Positions 47,501 through 57,054 of a stretch of 64,000 nucleotides of DNA are shown here, piece by piece. The position numbers were made by a program, and so were the translations under genes. This stretch comes from Pseudomonas neuropathica (lineage in GTDB: Bacteria; Pseudomonadota; Gammaproteobacteria; Pseudomonadales; Pseudomonadaceae). The notes below the pieces were generated by a model. The model had not been told where the DNA came from. It saw only the letters and a list, made by a program, of their open reading frames with translations, and made no database searches. The stretch's first letter is position 1. The number at the start of each line of letters is the position of its first letter. The stretch spans positions 1 through 64,000 of the forward strand of contig NZ_JACOPX010000002.1 in assembly GCF_015461835.1 (NCBI RefSeq), in the 5' to 3' direction.

Positions 47501-48013
47501 ATGCATAACCACGTACAAATTCCTTCTGAAACCTCCGCTTTCTTCACCCCCACCGTCTTCACCCGCCACAACCGTTTCCTCCACGCCTTCATGCAAGATC
47601 ACGAAGCCTGGTTCTGTGTTCAGGATCTCGGTCGCTTGATGGGTTACCCCCTGAACGAACGCCTCACCCTTAAACTCGATCCCGACCAGCGTCGCCATGT
47701 CCTCCTGCGTCGGGACGGCGAAATCATCGATTGCGCGATGGTCAGCGAGTCCGGCCTGTTTGCCCTGCTCGTCCATCACTTCGTCCCGGAAAACCGACAC
47801 TTGCGCCAATGGCTGAGCCATGAAGTCATCCCGATGCTGCTCGAAACCCATTCAAGCCCTGTGAAAAACCACCCCAGCGTGAGTTCGATGCATTGGGCAG
47901 GCGTCACCGTGCCGCTGCTGCACTGGCAACAGCAGGCGTGGGTCAAATGGGGGGATGTGCCGGAGTTGATGCACGGCCAGCGGCCGTATCCAGTACTGGG
48001 AACGTGTAGCTGA
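47501..48013 (+). CDS. Bro-N (antirepressor-like) protein
   Basis: A 170-residue protein whose first 110 residues form a Bro-N domain (WFCVQDLGRLMGYPLNERL, VSESGLFALLVH, HLRQWLSHEVIPMLL), a DNA-binding module found in phage antirepressors. The tail lacks a second known domain. The ATG at 47501 has GGAG 8 bases upstream; the longer frame from 47402 has no support. No other phage genes are near, but single genes of this type are common in Pseudomonas. It is followed by a strong terminator. Confidence 0.8.
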   Translation: MHNHVQIPSETSAFFTPTVFTRHNRFLHAFMQDHEAWFCVQDLGRLMGYPLNERLTLKLDPDQRRHVLLRRDGEIIDCAMVSESGLFALLVHHFVPENRHLRQWLSHEVIPMLLETHSSPVKNHPSVSSMHWAGVTVPLLHWQQQAWVKWGDVPELMHGQRPYPVLGTCS

Positions 48014-48021
48014 TCCAAATA

Positions 48022-48057
48022 AAAAAGGGGCGGACCTTTCAGTCCGTCCCTTTTTAT
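48022..48057. terminator. Bidirectional terminator after the Bro-N gene
   Basis: A stem of about 13 bp (AAAAAGGGGCGGAC with GTCCGTCCCTTTTT, one G-T pair) and a CTTTCA loop, with T-runs on both strands. It serves the Bro-N gene and the convergent small gene. Confidence 0.92.
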
Positions 48058-48063
48058 TTCGAC

Positions 48064-48249
48064 TCAAAACCGCGAAACACTCCGCATCGCATCCACCAGA
48101 TACCTCATCGCGATCCGGTCATTCTCCGAAAGCTCTCGATAACGCTCCACCAGCTTCACTTCGTCAGAGCTGAGCCGGCGCCTTTTGCGGCCGCTGCCCA
48201 GGCAAGGAAAGATGCCCAACATGTCGGTGATCCCTTGTATTTTTGCCAT
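48064..48249 (-). CDS. Small hypothetical protein
   Basis: A 61-residue protein, basic in the middle (GSGRKRRRLSSDEVKLVERY), with a helical C-terminal half. No domain recognised; it could bind nucleic acid or protein. AGGAC lies about 8 bases upstream of the ATG, and the Bro-N gene is convergent with a shared terminator, which supports real transcription. Small size makes it less certain. Confidence 0.55.
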   Translation of the reverse strand: MAKIQGITDMLGIFPCLGSGRKRRRLSSDEVKLVERYRELSENDRIAMRYLVDAMRSVSRF

Positions 48250-48641
48250 GGACGATGTCCTTCAATACTTCAAAGAATTGCTAAACCACCACATCGCCCT
48301 GCCCCTTACAGCAGCGCCGTGTGCCCTACCGGTCAGCACCGGTCATGCCCATAGAATAGAAATTAAATCGGCGCTGAAAAGCGGTTTTTAGAGTAATTAG
48401 TCGAAAAAAGCAGATATGCCGTGTAAATCAGAACGCCCTGTCAGACTTTTAACCGACATGTCTTGTTTCATTGACACACTGACGCGGTGAATCAACGAAT
48501 TTTGCATTGCGAGCGAACCGTTTAAGCTAGCCGGCATCTGTTAATAGTCCGTTGCGTTTGGCCGAAGGCTTGTCCGAACCGTTATTTCTGATCCAGCACG
48601 TGCCAGGAACGGCGCGGGATTGCACACGACAGGTTGTATTT
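48250..48641. promoter_or_regulatory. Upstream region of opgD
   Basis: About 390 bases with higher A+T than neighbours and no gene. It contains the promoter for the small minus-strand gene and for opgD. ACCGGTCAGCACCGGT at about 48330 is a short palindrome. An open frame from 48552 in phase with opgD adds 30 residues but does not look like a signal peptide. Confidence 0.4.
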
Positions 48642-50270
48642 ATGCATCGCAGGAATTTGCTCAAAGCGTCCATGGCCATTGCGGCTTACACCGGTCTTTC
48701 GGCCACTGGCCTGCTGGCCAGCCGTGCCTGGGCGGCCAATGGCGGCGCCGCCGATGGCGAGGCGCAGGCCTTCGACTTCGAAGCGCTGAAGCGCCAGGCC
48801 AAGCAATTGGCCGGCAGCGCCTATCAGGACACCAAACAGGTGCTGCCGCCAACCCTGGCGACCATGACCCCGCAAAACTTCAATGCGATCCGCTACGACG
48901 GCGAGCATTCGCTGTGGAAGGAAAACAAGGGTCAGCTGGACGTGCAGTTCTTCCACGTCGGCATGGGGTTCCGTCAGCCGGTGCGCATGTACAGCGTCGA
49001 CGCCAAGACGCGCACTGCCCGCGAGGTGCATTTCCGCCCGGCGCTATTCAACTATGAAAACACTTCGGTCGACACCCAGCAGCTCAAGGGTGACCTCGGT
49101 TTTGCCGGCTTCAAGCTGTTCAAAGCGCCGGAGCTGGATCGTCACGATGTGTTGTCGTTCCTCGGCGCCAGCTATTTCCGTGCGGTAGACGCCACTGGCC
49201 AATATGGCCTCTCGGCGCGCGGCCTGGCGATCGACACGTACGCGAAAAAACGCGAAGAATTCCCTGACTTCACCAAGTTCTGGTTCGAGACACCGGACAA
49301 GAACGCCACCCGATTTGTGGTGTATGCCCTGCTCGACTCGCCGAGTGCCACTGGCGCTTACCGTTTCGACATCGACTGCCAGGCCGAGCGCGTGGTGATG
49401 GAAGTCGATGCGCACATCAATGCGCGCACGGCGATTGAGCAATTGGGCATCTCGCCGATGACCAGTATGTTCAGTTGCGGCACCCATGAGCGCCGCATGT
49501 GCGACACCATCCACCCGCAGATCCACGACTCGGATCGTCTGGCGATGTGGCGCGGCAACGGCGAGTGGATCTGCCGCCCGCTGAACAACCCGGCGACCCT
49601 GCAATTCAATGCGTTTGCCGACACCGATCCGAAAGGCTTCGGTCTGGTGCAGACCGACCATGAATTCGCCAACTATCAGGACACCGTGGACTGGTACAGC
49701 AAGCGCCCGAGCCTGTGGGTAGAACCGACCACGGCGTGGGGCGAAGGCTCTATCGATCTGCTGGAAATCCCTACCACCGGCGAGACTCTCGATAACATCG
49801 TCGCGTTCTGGACCCCGAAAAAACCGGTGGCTGCCGGGGATTCGCTGAACTACGGCTACAAGCTTTACTGGAGCGCATTGCCGCCAGTGGGCACGCCGTT
49901 GGCACGGGTGCACGCGACCCGTTCCGGCATGGGCGGATTCACCGAAGGCTGGGCACCGGGCGAGCACTACCCGCCAGTCTGGGCGCGTCGTTTTGCCGTG
50001 GACTTTACTGGCGGTGGTCTGGATCGACTGCCGCAAGGCACCGGGATCGAACCGGTGGTGACGTGCTCGAACGGCAAGGTGCAGGATTTCAGCGTCTTGG
50101 TGCTGGATGACATCAAGGGCTATCGGATTCTGTTTGACTGGTACCCGACCAATGACAGCGTCGAGCCGGTGGAACTGCGTTTGTTCATTCGCACCAATGA
50201 CCGCACATTGAGCGAGACCTGGTTGTATCAGTACTTCCCGCCGGCACCGGACAAGCGCAAATACCCTTGA
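48642..50270 (+). CDS. opgD: Glucan biosynthesis protein D (OpgD), Tat-exported
   Basis: A 542-residue periplasmic protein involved in making osmoregulated periplasmic glucans. The twin-arginine signal peptide [18 protein letters not shown]... fixes the start at 48642; E. coli OpgD (551 residues) has a similar MDRRRFIKG start. The mature protein has the OpgG/OpgD beta-sandwich segments ([47 protein letters not shown] [12 protein letters not shown]). It stands alone; an OpgGH operon is not in the window. Confidence 0.92.
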   Translation: MHRRNLLKASMAIAAYTGLSATGLLASRAWAANGGAADGEAQAFDFEALKRQAKQLAGSAYQDTKQVLPPTLATMTPQNFNAIRYDGEHSLWKENKGQLDVQFFHVGMGFRQPVRMYSVDAKTRTAREVHFRPALFNYENTSVDTQQLKGDLGFAGFKLFKAPELDRHDVLSFLGASYFRAVDATGQYGLSARGLAIDTYAKKREEFPDFTKFWFETPDKNATRFVVYALLDSPSATGAYRFDIDCQAERVVMEVDAHINARTAIEQLGISPMTSMFSCGTHERRMCDTIHPQIHDSDRLAMWRGNGEWICRPLNNPATLQFNAFADTDPKGFGLVQTDHEFANYQDTVDWYSKRPSLWVEPTTAWGEGSIDLLEIPTTGETLDNIVAFWTPKKPVAAGDSLNYGYKLYWSALPPVGTPLARVHATRSGMGGFTEGWAPGEHYPPVWARRFAVDFTGGGLDRLPQGTGIEPVVTCSNGKVQDFSVLVLDDIKGYRILFDWYPTNDSVEPVELRLFIRTNDRTLSETWLYQYFPPAPDKRKYP

Positions 50271-50297
50271 GGGGTATGTAGCGCCTGATTGGGCCTC

Positions 50298-50390
50298 ATC
50301 GCGAGCAGGCTCACTCCTACAGTTGATCTGTGTCGAACACGTATTTTGTGAACGACACATGCTCCTTGTAGGAGTGAGCCTGCTCGCGAT
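50298..50390. repeat. REPIN (inverted REP pair)
   Basis: ATCGCGAGCAGGCTCACTCC and its complement face each other around about 45 bases, between opgD and the terminator. Confidence 0.92.
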
Positions 50391-50430
50391 CGCGTCCGAT
50401 CAGGCAACGCAACGACAACCAGACAAAAAC

Positions 50431-50463
50431 AAAGCCCCGGCCATCAATGACCGGGGCTTTTTG
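50431..50463. terminator. Rho-independent terminator
   Basis: Stem AAAGCCCCGG/CCGGGGCTTT with T-run (50458-50462) on the plus strand and an A-run giving T's on the minus strand. It lies between opgD and the convergent oxidoreductase gene and serves both. Confidence 0.92.
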
Positions 50464-50479
50464 CTTTACCGCGACTGAC

Positions 50480-51586
50480 TCAATCGCGCAGATCAGACTC
50501 ATGAATCGGCTGATCACGATGCGTCGCGCGTTGATACTGCGCCGGCCACACCGCTTTGCGCCCACCCAGGTCATCGTCGGCATGCAGTGGCCAGTACGGA
50601 TCACGCAACAACTCCCGAGCGAGGAAAATGATGTCAGCCTGACAGGTGCGCAGAATATGCTCGGCCTGCGCCGGCTCGGTAATCATTCCCACGGTGCCGG
50701 TGGCGATGCCTGACTCTTTGCGCACACGCTCGGCGAAGCGGGTCTGATAGCCCGGCCCGACCGGGATTTCTGCGTTGGCCGCCGTCCCGCCCGACGACAC
50801 ATCGATCAGATCCGCGCCGAGGGTGTGCAGACGTCGCGCCAGTTCCACGGTTTCATCCGGGTTCCAGCCGTCCTCCACCCAGTCAGTGGCCGACACGCGG
50901 ACAAACACCGGCAACTCCTCAGGCCAGACCGCCCTCACCGCCTCAGTCACTTGCAGCACCAGACGAATGCGGTTTTCAAACGAACCACCGTACTGATCCC
51001 GGCGCTGATTACTTAACGGCGAGAGAAACTGATGCAACAGATAACCGTGCGCGGCATGCACCTCAACCACACTGAAACCGGCCTTCAGCGCACGTTTGGC
51101 GGCATCGACGAACGCTTGAATAACATCGGCGATCTGCCCTTCATCCAGCTGTTTCGGTTGCGTGTGTTGTGGGTCAAAGGCAATCGGCGATGGCCCGACC
51201 GGAGTCCAGCCGCCATCATCGGGTTTGACGCTGCCGTGCTTGCCGATCCACGGCCGATGGGTGCTCGCCTTGCGCCCGGCGTGGGCCAGTTGAATCCCGG
51301 CGACCGCACCTTGGGCAGTGATGAAGCGGGTGATGCGTTGCAGCGGCTCGACCTGTTCGTCGTTCCACAGGCCAAGGTCTTCGGCGGTGATCCGCCCGTC
51401 GGCCGTGACCGCCGTGGCTTCGGTAAATACCAGACCCGCGCCACCTACCGCGCGACTGCCGAGGTGTACCAGATGCCAGTCGTTAGCGAGGCCGTCGACA
51501 CTTGAGTATTGGCACATCGGTGACACCGCGATGCGGTTGGGCAGGGTCAGTTGGCGCAGGGTGAAGGGTTCAAGCAGCAGACTCAT
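50480..51586 (-). CDS. Old Yellow Enzyme-family NADH:flavin oxidoreductase
   Basis: A 368-residue FMN-dependent ene-reductase of the YqjM/XenA-like (thermophilic-type) subclass. Recognisable: PMCQYSS with the redox-tuning Cys 25, HAGRKAS, the substrate-binding His pair in VHAAHGYLLHQFLSPLSNQR, and the FMN phosphate segment near the end (TVGMITEPAQAEHIL). It reduces activated C=C bonds with NAD(P)H; natural substrate unknown. Orthologous position to a P. aeruginosa gene (PA3723) near recJ, with lasB absent here. Confidence 0.9.
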   Translation of the reverse strand: MSLLLEPFTLRQLTLPNRIAVSPMCQYSSVDGLANDWHLVHLGSRAVGGAGLVFTEATAVTADGRITAEDLGLWNDEQVEPLQRITRFITAQGAVAGIQLAHAGRKASTHRPWIGKHGSVKPDDGGWTPVGPSPIAFDPQHTQPKQLDEGQIADVIQAFVDAAKRALKAGFSVVEVHAAHGYLLHQFLSPLSNQRRDQYGGSFENRIRLVLQVTEAVRAVWPEELPVFVRVSATDWVEDGWNPDETVELARRLHTLGADLIDVSSGGTAANAEIPVGPGYQTRFAERVRKESGIATGTVGMITEPAQAEHILRTCQADIIFLARELLRDPYWPLHADDDLGGRKAVWPAQYQRATHRDQPIHESDLRD

Positions 51587-51786
51587 GGGGCACCTCTCAA
51601 ATCAGTGGGCAGGCTCCAGGGTTCTGTTTGAATAGTCGACGAGTGACAGGAAAAAGATGCAGCACCCGCCCCCGCGGGCAAAAAATTCGACAAGACGTCA
51701 CAAGGCCAATCAAGCAGTGCTTAGAGCCTAGTCGACAACCGGGGATGAGGGAGGGTTCAGAGTGATTCAGTGTGTGAAAGGACGCT

Positions 51787-51867
51787 TTCGCGAGCAGGTC
51801 GAATCGTCGCACCGTCGCTCCCACAGGGGAATGCATTCCAAAATGTGGGAGCGAACTTGCTCGCGAA
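51787..51867. repeat. Hybrid REP pair with an expanded left arm
   Basis: The right arm is an ordinary REP. The left arm reads TTCGCGAGCAGG, then 16 extra bases (TCGAATCGTCGCACCG), then TCGCTCCCACA. The extended arm is, from memory, a common longer REP variant of Pseudomonas, so two variants are paired here. It lies between the oxidoreductase promoter region and the recJ stop. The gap 51587-51786 has no gene. Confidence 0.8.
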
Positions 51868-51871
51868 GACG

Positions 51872-53581
51872 TCAGCGCGGTTCGATGTGGGCAATCATCA
51901 GTTGTACCGTCTCATTACCCCGAAACTCATTAACGTCAAGCTTGTAAGCCAATTCAACCCACTGAATCGTCGGGTTCGGCCAGATATCCCGATCGATACC
52001 AAACGCAATGCCATCCAGTTTCACCGAGCCGCACTCGCTTTTCAGCACCACTTTCAGATGCCGTTCACCGACCACGCGTTGCTCGACCAGCTGAAACACG
52101 CCGTGAAACAGCGGTTCCGGGAAGTGCTGCCCCCAAGGTCCGGCATGACGCAGGGCGCGAGCCAGTTCGAGGTGGAACTCTTCAACCGCCAGTGTGCCGT
52201 CCGACAGCATGCGCCCGGTCAGATCTTCCTCGCGAAGTTGCCTACGCACTTCAGCGTCGAAGGCCTCGGCGAACAGCGCAAAGTTCTCCTGCAGCAAGGT
52301 CAGACCGGCCGCCATTGCGTGGCCACCATACTTGGCGATCAGGTTCGGATGCTGCGCCGCCACCACGCTCAACGCGTCACGAATGTGGAACCCTTGCACC
52401 GAACGCCCGGAGCCCTTGAGCAAGCCATCACCGGCATCGGCGAAAGCAATGGTCGGACGGAAATAGCGCTCTTTCATCCGCGACGCGAGAATCCCGATCA
52501 CACCCTGGTGCCACTCCGGGTCGAACAGGCACAGACCAAACGGCATCGATTCGACCGGCAAGTCCTTGAGCTGCGCCAGCGCTTCACGCTGCATGCCCTG
52601 CTCGATGGATTTGCGATCCTGGTTCATGCCGTCCAGTTGCGCGGCCATTTCCCGGGCCAGATTGGCGTCGGTGGTGAGCAGGCATTCGATGCCCAGGCTC
52701 ATGTCATCCAGACGTCCGGCAGCATTCAGGCGCGGGCCGACGATAAAGCCGAGATCGGTGGAGGTAATGCGCGCAGCGTCTCGCTTGGCCACTTCAAGGA
52801 TCGCTTTGATCCCCGGCCGTGCGCGCCCGGCGCGAATCCGCTCGAGGCCCTGATGCACCAGAATCCGATTGTTGGCGTCCAGCGGCACCACGTCGGCGAC
52901 GCTGCCCAGCGCCACCAGATCGAGCAGTTCGCCGATGTTCGGCTGCGGCTTGTTCTCGTACCAGCCGAGGCTGCGCAGGCGCGCGCGCAACGCCATCAAC
53001 ACATAGAAAATCACCCCGACGCCGGCCAGCGCCTTGCTCGGGAATTCGCATCCGGGCTGGTTCGGGTTGACCAGCGCATCGGCCAGCGGCAGTTCATCGC
53101 CGGGCAAGTGGTGGTCGGTGATCAGTACTTTGAGGCCAGCCTTTTTGGCTGCGGCAACGCCTTCGACGCTGGAGATGCCGTTGTCGACGGTGATCAGCAA
53201 TTGCGGCTCGCGGGTCAGTGCGACCTCGACGATTTCCGGGGTCAGGCCGTAGCCATATTCGAAGCGGTTCGGCACCAGATAGTCGACATGCGCCGCACCG
53301 AGCAAGCGCAAACCAAGCATGCCGACGGTACTGGCGGTCGCCCCGTCCGCGTCGAAGTCGCCGACGATGAGGATGCGCTGGCGTTGCTCCAGCGCCGTCA
53401 CCAGCAGGTCTACCGCCGCATCGATGCCCTTGAGTTGCTGAAACGGGATCAACCGCGCCAGGCTCTTGTCCAGCTCCGCCTCGGACTGCACGCCCCGTGC
53501 CGCGTACAAGCGGGTCAGCAAGGGTGGCAGATCACCGAGAAACGGCAGAGTGGCAGGCAGTTGACGAGGTTCGATACGCAT
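51872..53581 (-). CDS. recJ: Single-stranded-DNA 5'-3' exonuclease RecJ
   Basis: A 569-residue DHH-family nuclease acting in RecF-pathway repair and mismatch repair. The metal-binding motifs are VGDFDADGATAS, TVDNGISS, TDHHLPG and, in the DHHA1 part, GSGRSVQGFHIRDAL and YGGHAMAAG; a C-terminal OB-like domain follows. Full length. It is 55 bases downstream of yaeQ in the same direction, as in P. aeruginosa. Confidence 0.96.
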   Translation of the reverse strand: MRIEPRQLPATLPFLGDLPPLLTRLYAARGVQSEAELDKSLARLIPFQQLKGIDAAVDLLVTALEQRQRILIVGDFDADGATASTVGMLGLRLLGAAHVDYLVPNRFEYGYGLTPEIVEVALTREPQLLITVDNGISSVEGVAAAKKAGLKVLITDHHLPGDELPLADALVNPNQPGCEFPSKALAGVGVIFYVLMALRARLRSLGWYENKPQPNIGELLDLVALGSVADVVPLDANNRILVHQGLERIRAGRARPGIKAILEVAKRDAARITSTDLGFIVGPRLNAAGRLDDMSLGIECLLTTDANLAREMAAQLDGMNQDRKSIEQGMQREALAQLKDLPVESMPFGLCLFDPEWHQGVIGILASRMKERYFRPTIAFADAGDGLLKGSGRSVQGFHIRDALSVVAAQHPNLIAKYGGHAMAAGLTLLQENFALFAEAFDAEVRRQLREEDLTGRMLSDGTLAVEEFHLELARALRHAGPWGQHFPEPLFHGVFQLVEQRVVGERHLKVVLKSECGSVKLDGIAFGIDRDIWPNPTIQWVELAYKLDVNEFRGNETVQLMIAHIEPR

Positions 53582-53636
53582 GGGGTGACAGAGACTTCTC
53601 TTGATTACGTGGGATTATTGCGCTGGTGGCGCGGGA

Positions 53637-54179
53637 TCAGCCGCGCTCACCTTGCAGCCATTGCAACTGGACTTCGTGCTGACCACGATCGTCAGTGACG
53701 AAGATCGTGCCTTCGCTGATCATCACGTCCCACTTGATAACGCGGGGCATGTCCTTGGCCAGGGTTTCCAGCACTTCTTGCGGGACCGCTGCGATGTTGA
53801 CGTTCTTCAGGTTTTTGATCGCCGGGATCACTTTGGTTTCCCAAACGCGCAGGCTGCCATAGGCCAGCAGGCTGGTGCGCTCGGTGCGACGCGAGCACCA
53901 GGTCAGGCGATCAGCGTCAGGCTGGCCAACTTCGATCCAGTGCAGAACACGGTCGTCCAGGCTCTTTTCCCACAGTGCAGGTTCATCCACGTCTGACAGA
54001 CCGCGACCAAACGACAACTGCTCGTTGTACCAGAGGGCGTAGGCCAGCAGTCGCACGGTCATACGCTCTTCGGTTTCCGAAGGGTGACGGGCGATGGTCT
54101 GCTTGACGCTCTCATAGACACTGCGGTCGAGGTCGGTGAGGTTCAGTTCAAATTTGTAGGTAGTGGACGGCTGGGCCAT
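53637..54179 (-). CDS. yaeQ: YaeQ family protein
   Basis: A 180-residue protein of the YaeQ family, which has a PD-(D/E)XK nuclease-like fold but no proven activity. Family landmarks: MAQPSTTYKFELNLTDLDR, RMTVRLLAYALWYNEQLSFG, and late WEKSLDDRVLHWIEVGQPD. The start at 54179 is preferred over the frame from 54212, with AAGAAG upstream. Adjacent to recJ in the genus. Confidence 0.92.
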   Translation of the reverse strand: MAQPSTTYKFELNLTDLDRSVYESVKQTIARHPSETEERMTVRLLAYALWYNEQLSFGRGLSDVDEPALWEKSLDDRVLHWIEVGQPDADRLTWCSRRTERTSLLAYGSLRVWETKVIPAIKNLKNVNIAAVPQEVLETLAKDMPRVIKWDVMISEGTIFVTDDRGQHEVQLQWLQGERG

Positions 54180-54325
54180 GAACGGGCTTCTTGATACGAG
54201 GAAAGTCGGCAAGTCTAACCGATGCGGTAGGCAATCATCGAATTGATGGCGATCAAGCTGCGGCGTCTGACCGCCGGCTATGTTAAAACGCTGTATCCGC
54301 TCAGCCTTGTCCTACAGGATTTCGC

Positions 54326-55525
54326 ATGCCGTTCACTAGCAAACCGCTCTCGGGTCTGAAAGTCATTGAATTGGGTACATTGATTGCCGGGCCGTTTGCC
54401 TCGCGCATTTGCGGCGAGTTCGGCGCCGAAGTGATCAAGATCGAGTCACCGGACGGCGGTGATCCGCTGCGCAAATGGCGAAAACTGTACGAAGGCACGT
54501 CGTTGTGGTGGTTCGTCCAGGCACGCAACAAGAAGTCGCTGACGCTGAACCTCAAACACCCTGACGGCTTGGCGATCCTGAAAAAACTGCTCAGTGAAGC
54601 CGACATCCTCATCGAGAACTTCCGCCCCGGCGTGCTGGAAAAACTGGGCCTGGGTTGGGAAACCCTGCACGCGTTGAACCCGAAACTGGTGATGGTGCGC
54701 CTGTCCGGTTTTGGCCAGACCGGGCCGATGAAGGATCAGCCCGGCTTCGGTGCGGTGGGTGAGTCCATGGGCGGCTTGCGCTACATCACCGGTTTCGAGG
54801 ACCGCCCACCGGTGCGCACCGGAATTTCCATCGGCGATTCGATTGCCGCGCTATGGGGCGTGATCGGCGCACTGATGGCGCTGCGTCATCGTGAGGTCAA
54901 TGGTGGCACCGGACAAGTTGTCGATGTCGCGTTGTATGAAGCGATTTTCGCGATGATGGAAAGCATGGTGCCGGAATTCGACGTGTTCGGTTTTATCCGC
55001 GAGCGCACCGGCAACATCATGCCCGGCATCACGCCCTCCTCTATCCACACCAGTGCCGATGGCAAACACGTGCAGATCGGCGCCAATGGTGACGCGATCT
55101 TCAAACGCTTCATGCTGATCATCGGCCGTGAAGACCTGGCCAATGACCCTACGCTGGCCAGCAACGACGGGCGTGACAATCGTCGCGACGAGTTGTACGG
55201 CGTGATCGATCGCTGGGTCAATTCGTTGCCGCTGCAATCCGTGCTCGACCTGCTCAATCAGGCCGAAGTACCGGCCAGCCGGATCTTCAGCGCCGAGGAC
55301 ATGTTCAGCGATCCGCAGTACCTGGCCCGAGAGATGTTCCTGCAGGCCAAGCTGCCCGGCGGCAAAGATTTCAAGATGCCGGGCATCGTGCCGAAACTCT
55401 CAGAGACACCCGGCAGTTCGGAATGGGTCGGACCGCAATTGGGTGAACACAATGCGCAGGTACTTCACGATCTTGGCTACGACGAGAGACAGATCACCAA
55501 GTTGCGCGAAGACGGAGCCATTTAA
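54326..55525 (+). CDS. CaiB/BaiF family III CoA transferase
   Basis: A 399-residue class III CoA-transferase that moves CoA between acyl-CoA and a carboxylic acid. The N-terminal GLKVIELGTLIAGPFAS, the catalytic Asp in TGISIGDSIAALWG (about residue 170) and NFRPGVLEKLGLGW are typical. Substrates cannot be deduced. An overlapping downstream gene begins inside its last 80 bases, so the two are probably coupled. Confidence 0.9.
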   Translation: MPFTSKPLSGLKVIELGTLIAGPFASRICGEFGAEVIKIESPDGGDPLRKWRKLYEGTSLWWFVQARNKKSLTLNLKHPDGLAILKKLLSEADILIENFRPGVLEKLGLGWETLHALNPKLVMVRLSGFGQTGPMKDQPGFGAVGESMGGLRYITGFEDRPPVRTGISIGDSIAALWGVIGALMALRHREVNGGTGQVVDVALYEAIFAMMESMVPEFDVFGFIRERTGNIMPGITPSSIHTSADGKHVQIGANGDAIFKRFMLIIGREDLANDPTLASNDGRDNRRDELYGVIDRWVNSLPLQSVLDLLNQAEVPASRIFSAEDMFSDPQYLAREMFLQAKLPGGKDFKMPGIVPKLSETPGSSEWVGPQLGEHNAQVLHDLGYDERQITKLREDGAI

Positions 55526-56432
55526 GCTGAAACGCCGGCAGACATCGCACACCAACCGTGCCCATCACTGGTGGACGTGGCGGTTGTTCGGCTTGTTGTT
55601 TTTGCTCATGCTGTCGACCGGCGCGCAGGCGAAACCGACGCTGATCTGGTTACTGCGCGACCTGCCGCCACTGACCATTTTCGAAGGCCCGAAAAAAGGT
55701 CAGGGTGTGATCGACCAACTGATGCCGCTGCTGATCGCCGGCATGCCGCAATACGAACACAAGTTGATGCGAGTCAATCGAGCCCGAGGCATCCAGATGC
55801 TTCACGAAGCCTCCTTCACCTGCGACCCGTCGCTGATCTGGAGCAAGGAGCGCGCGCAATGGATCGCGTACTCCATCCCGGCCTTCCGCGCCGTCAGTAA
55901 TGGGCTGGTGGTGCGTCAGAAAGATCGCGAAGTGTTGGCACCGTTTCTCGTGGAAGGTGAAATCGATCTGGCATCGCTTCTAGCCAATGGCCAAGAGAAA
56001 ATCGGGGTCGTGGCGGAACGCAGTTACGGTGAAATAGTCGATGACTTGCTGCGCCAGGCCCCCAGGGACGCCCTGACGCCTCATTACGGCAACGAGGCCC
56101 TGAACAATCTGCTGCTGATGCAGCGCCTGGGACGATTACAGCTGGTGCTGGGCTATTGGCCAGAAATTCGTTATCAGGCTCATCTGGCGCACATCGCCGA
56201 AGACGAGTTGCTGTTTTATCCGATCCGCGGCACCGGTAAATACCTGTCGGGCTACATCGGCTGCTCCGACACACACCAGGGCCGTCAGGCAATCAGCGAA
56301 ATAAACCAACTGCTGCGCACCCTTCCCCACGATCAACTGAACCAGTTGTACGCCGACTGGCTGGACCCCGCGATGCGAAGTGACTACCTCGAACAGGCCC
56401 GATCGTTCTTCGAGCAACAAGCGGCGCCATGA
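55443..56432 (+). CDS. Periplasmic solute-binding-like protein (TIGR02285 family)
   Basis: A protein of at most 329 residues; the mature part (from KPTLIWLLRDLPP) has a bacterial extracellular solute-binding protein 3-like fold, of the TIGR02285 family. The signal peptide (RLFGLLFLLMLSTGAQA) lies about 45-65 residues from the frame's first start (GTG 55443), inside the CoA transferase gene. The true start is unclear: no ATG occurs between 55452 and the signal sequence, only TTG/CTG codons. Function unknown; binding rather than catalysis is expected. Confidence 0.62.
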   Translation: MNTMRRYFTILATTRDRSPSCAKTEPFKLKRRQTSHTNRAHHWWTWRLFGLLFLLMLSTGAQAKPTLIWLLRDLPPLTIFEGPKKGQGVIDQLMPLLIAGMPQYEHKLMRVNRARGIQMLHEASFTCDPSLIWSKERAQWIAYSIPAFRAVSNGLVVRQKDREVLAPFLVEGEIDLASLLANGQEKIGVVAERSYGEIVDDLLRQAPRDALTPHYGNEALNNLLLMQRLGRLQLVLGYWPEIRYQAHLAHIAEDELLFYPIRGTGKYLSGYIGCSDTHQGRQAISEINQLLRTLPHDQLNQLYADWLDPAMRSDYLEQARSFFEQQAAP

Positions 56433-56451
56433 GCAAATCGCAGACAAAAGA

Positions 56452-56483
56452 AACCCCGAGAAGTGGGGAGACGACTCGGGGTT
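56452..56483. terminator. Hairpin downstream of the binding-protein gene
   Basis: A perfect 9-bp stem (AACCCCGAG/CTCGGGGTT) starts 20 bases after the stop. No T-run on the plus strand; on the minus strand it is followed by TTTCT. It could protect the 3' end or end transcription. 56484-56608 holds nothing recognised. Confidence 0.5.
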
Positions 56484-56608
56484 AAACGTGGCCTACATAA
56501 AGACCCGTAGCAGCAAGCGACAAGCACCGGAGCACAATGCTTGATCCTGCTGTTACCGGGTCTGACTGACAGGGATGCAGGAAGGTTCCCACAAAAAATA
56601 TTTCATCT

Positions 56609-56890
56609 TTACAGCGCCGCACGTTTATCCAGCGCGGCGTTGCGCAATGCCGCGATCACACAGGGTTCCAGCCTTCCCTCCGCAATCAGAACGTCGCGGT
56701 GCAAGCCGTCAACGACATCGGTCAACTGGCGCTTGTCGGTCAGTTGCGCCTGATTGAATTCGCGTTCCACCACAATGGCGCCGTGACTGTTCTTCAAGGT
56801 CACCAGGCATTCGCCATGGGAACCGTTTGGAGACAACGAAACCTGATACGGGCTCAGAGCCTCACCGAGCAATAGACTGATACTTTCCAT
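56609..56890 (-). CDS. DUF3509 protein
   Basis: A 93-residue protein resembling the Pseudomonas-specific DUF3509 family (ESISLLLGEALSPYQVSL opening, then a short beta-rich section and DVVDGLHRDVLIAEG). The ATG at 56890 has GGAG 7 bases upstream; a GTG at 56902 would add four residues. Cytoplasmic; function unknown. It is a single gene. Confidence 0.75.
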   Translation of the reverse strand: MESISLLLGEALSPYQVSLSPNGSHGECLVTLKNSHGAIVVEREFNQAQLTDKRQLTDVVDGLHRDVLIAEGRLEPCVIAALRNAALDKRAAL

Positions 56891-57054
56891 CTCGATCTCC
56901 ACTCAATAGTCCGAAAACTGTGTGCCTGGGGCGTGTTCACAATAAATGACCACCGGCCCGAGAAGAAAGTTCTGCATACCGATCGCTCCGCTCCTGGAGT
57001 CACCGGTCTGTCAGAGCATGCACGGCGAAGATGACAGAAAAATAACCGTCCCCG

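Noticed and set aside
48552..48641. N-terminal extension of OpgD
   Set aside because: It precedes a clear twin-arginine signal peptide and has no signal-like features; the ATG at 48642 fits the family.
51770..53698. 642-codon plus-strand frame antisense to recJ
   Set aside because: Shadow of recJ, whose motifs are all in place; the translated frame has no recognisable domain.
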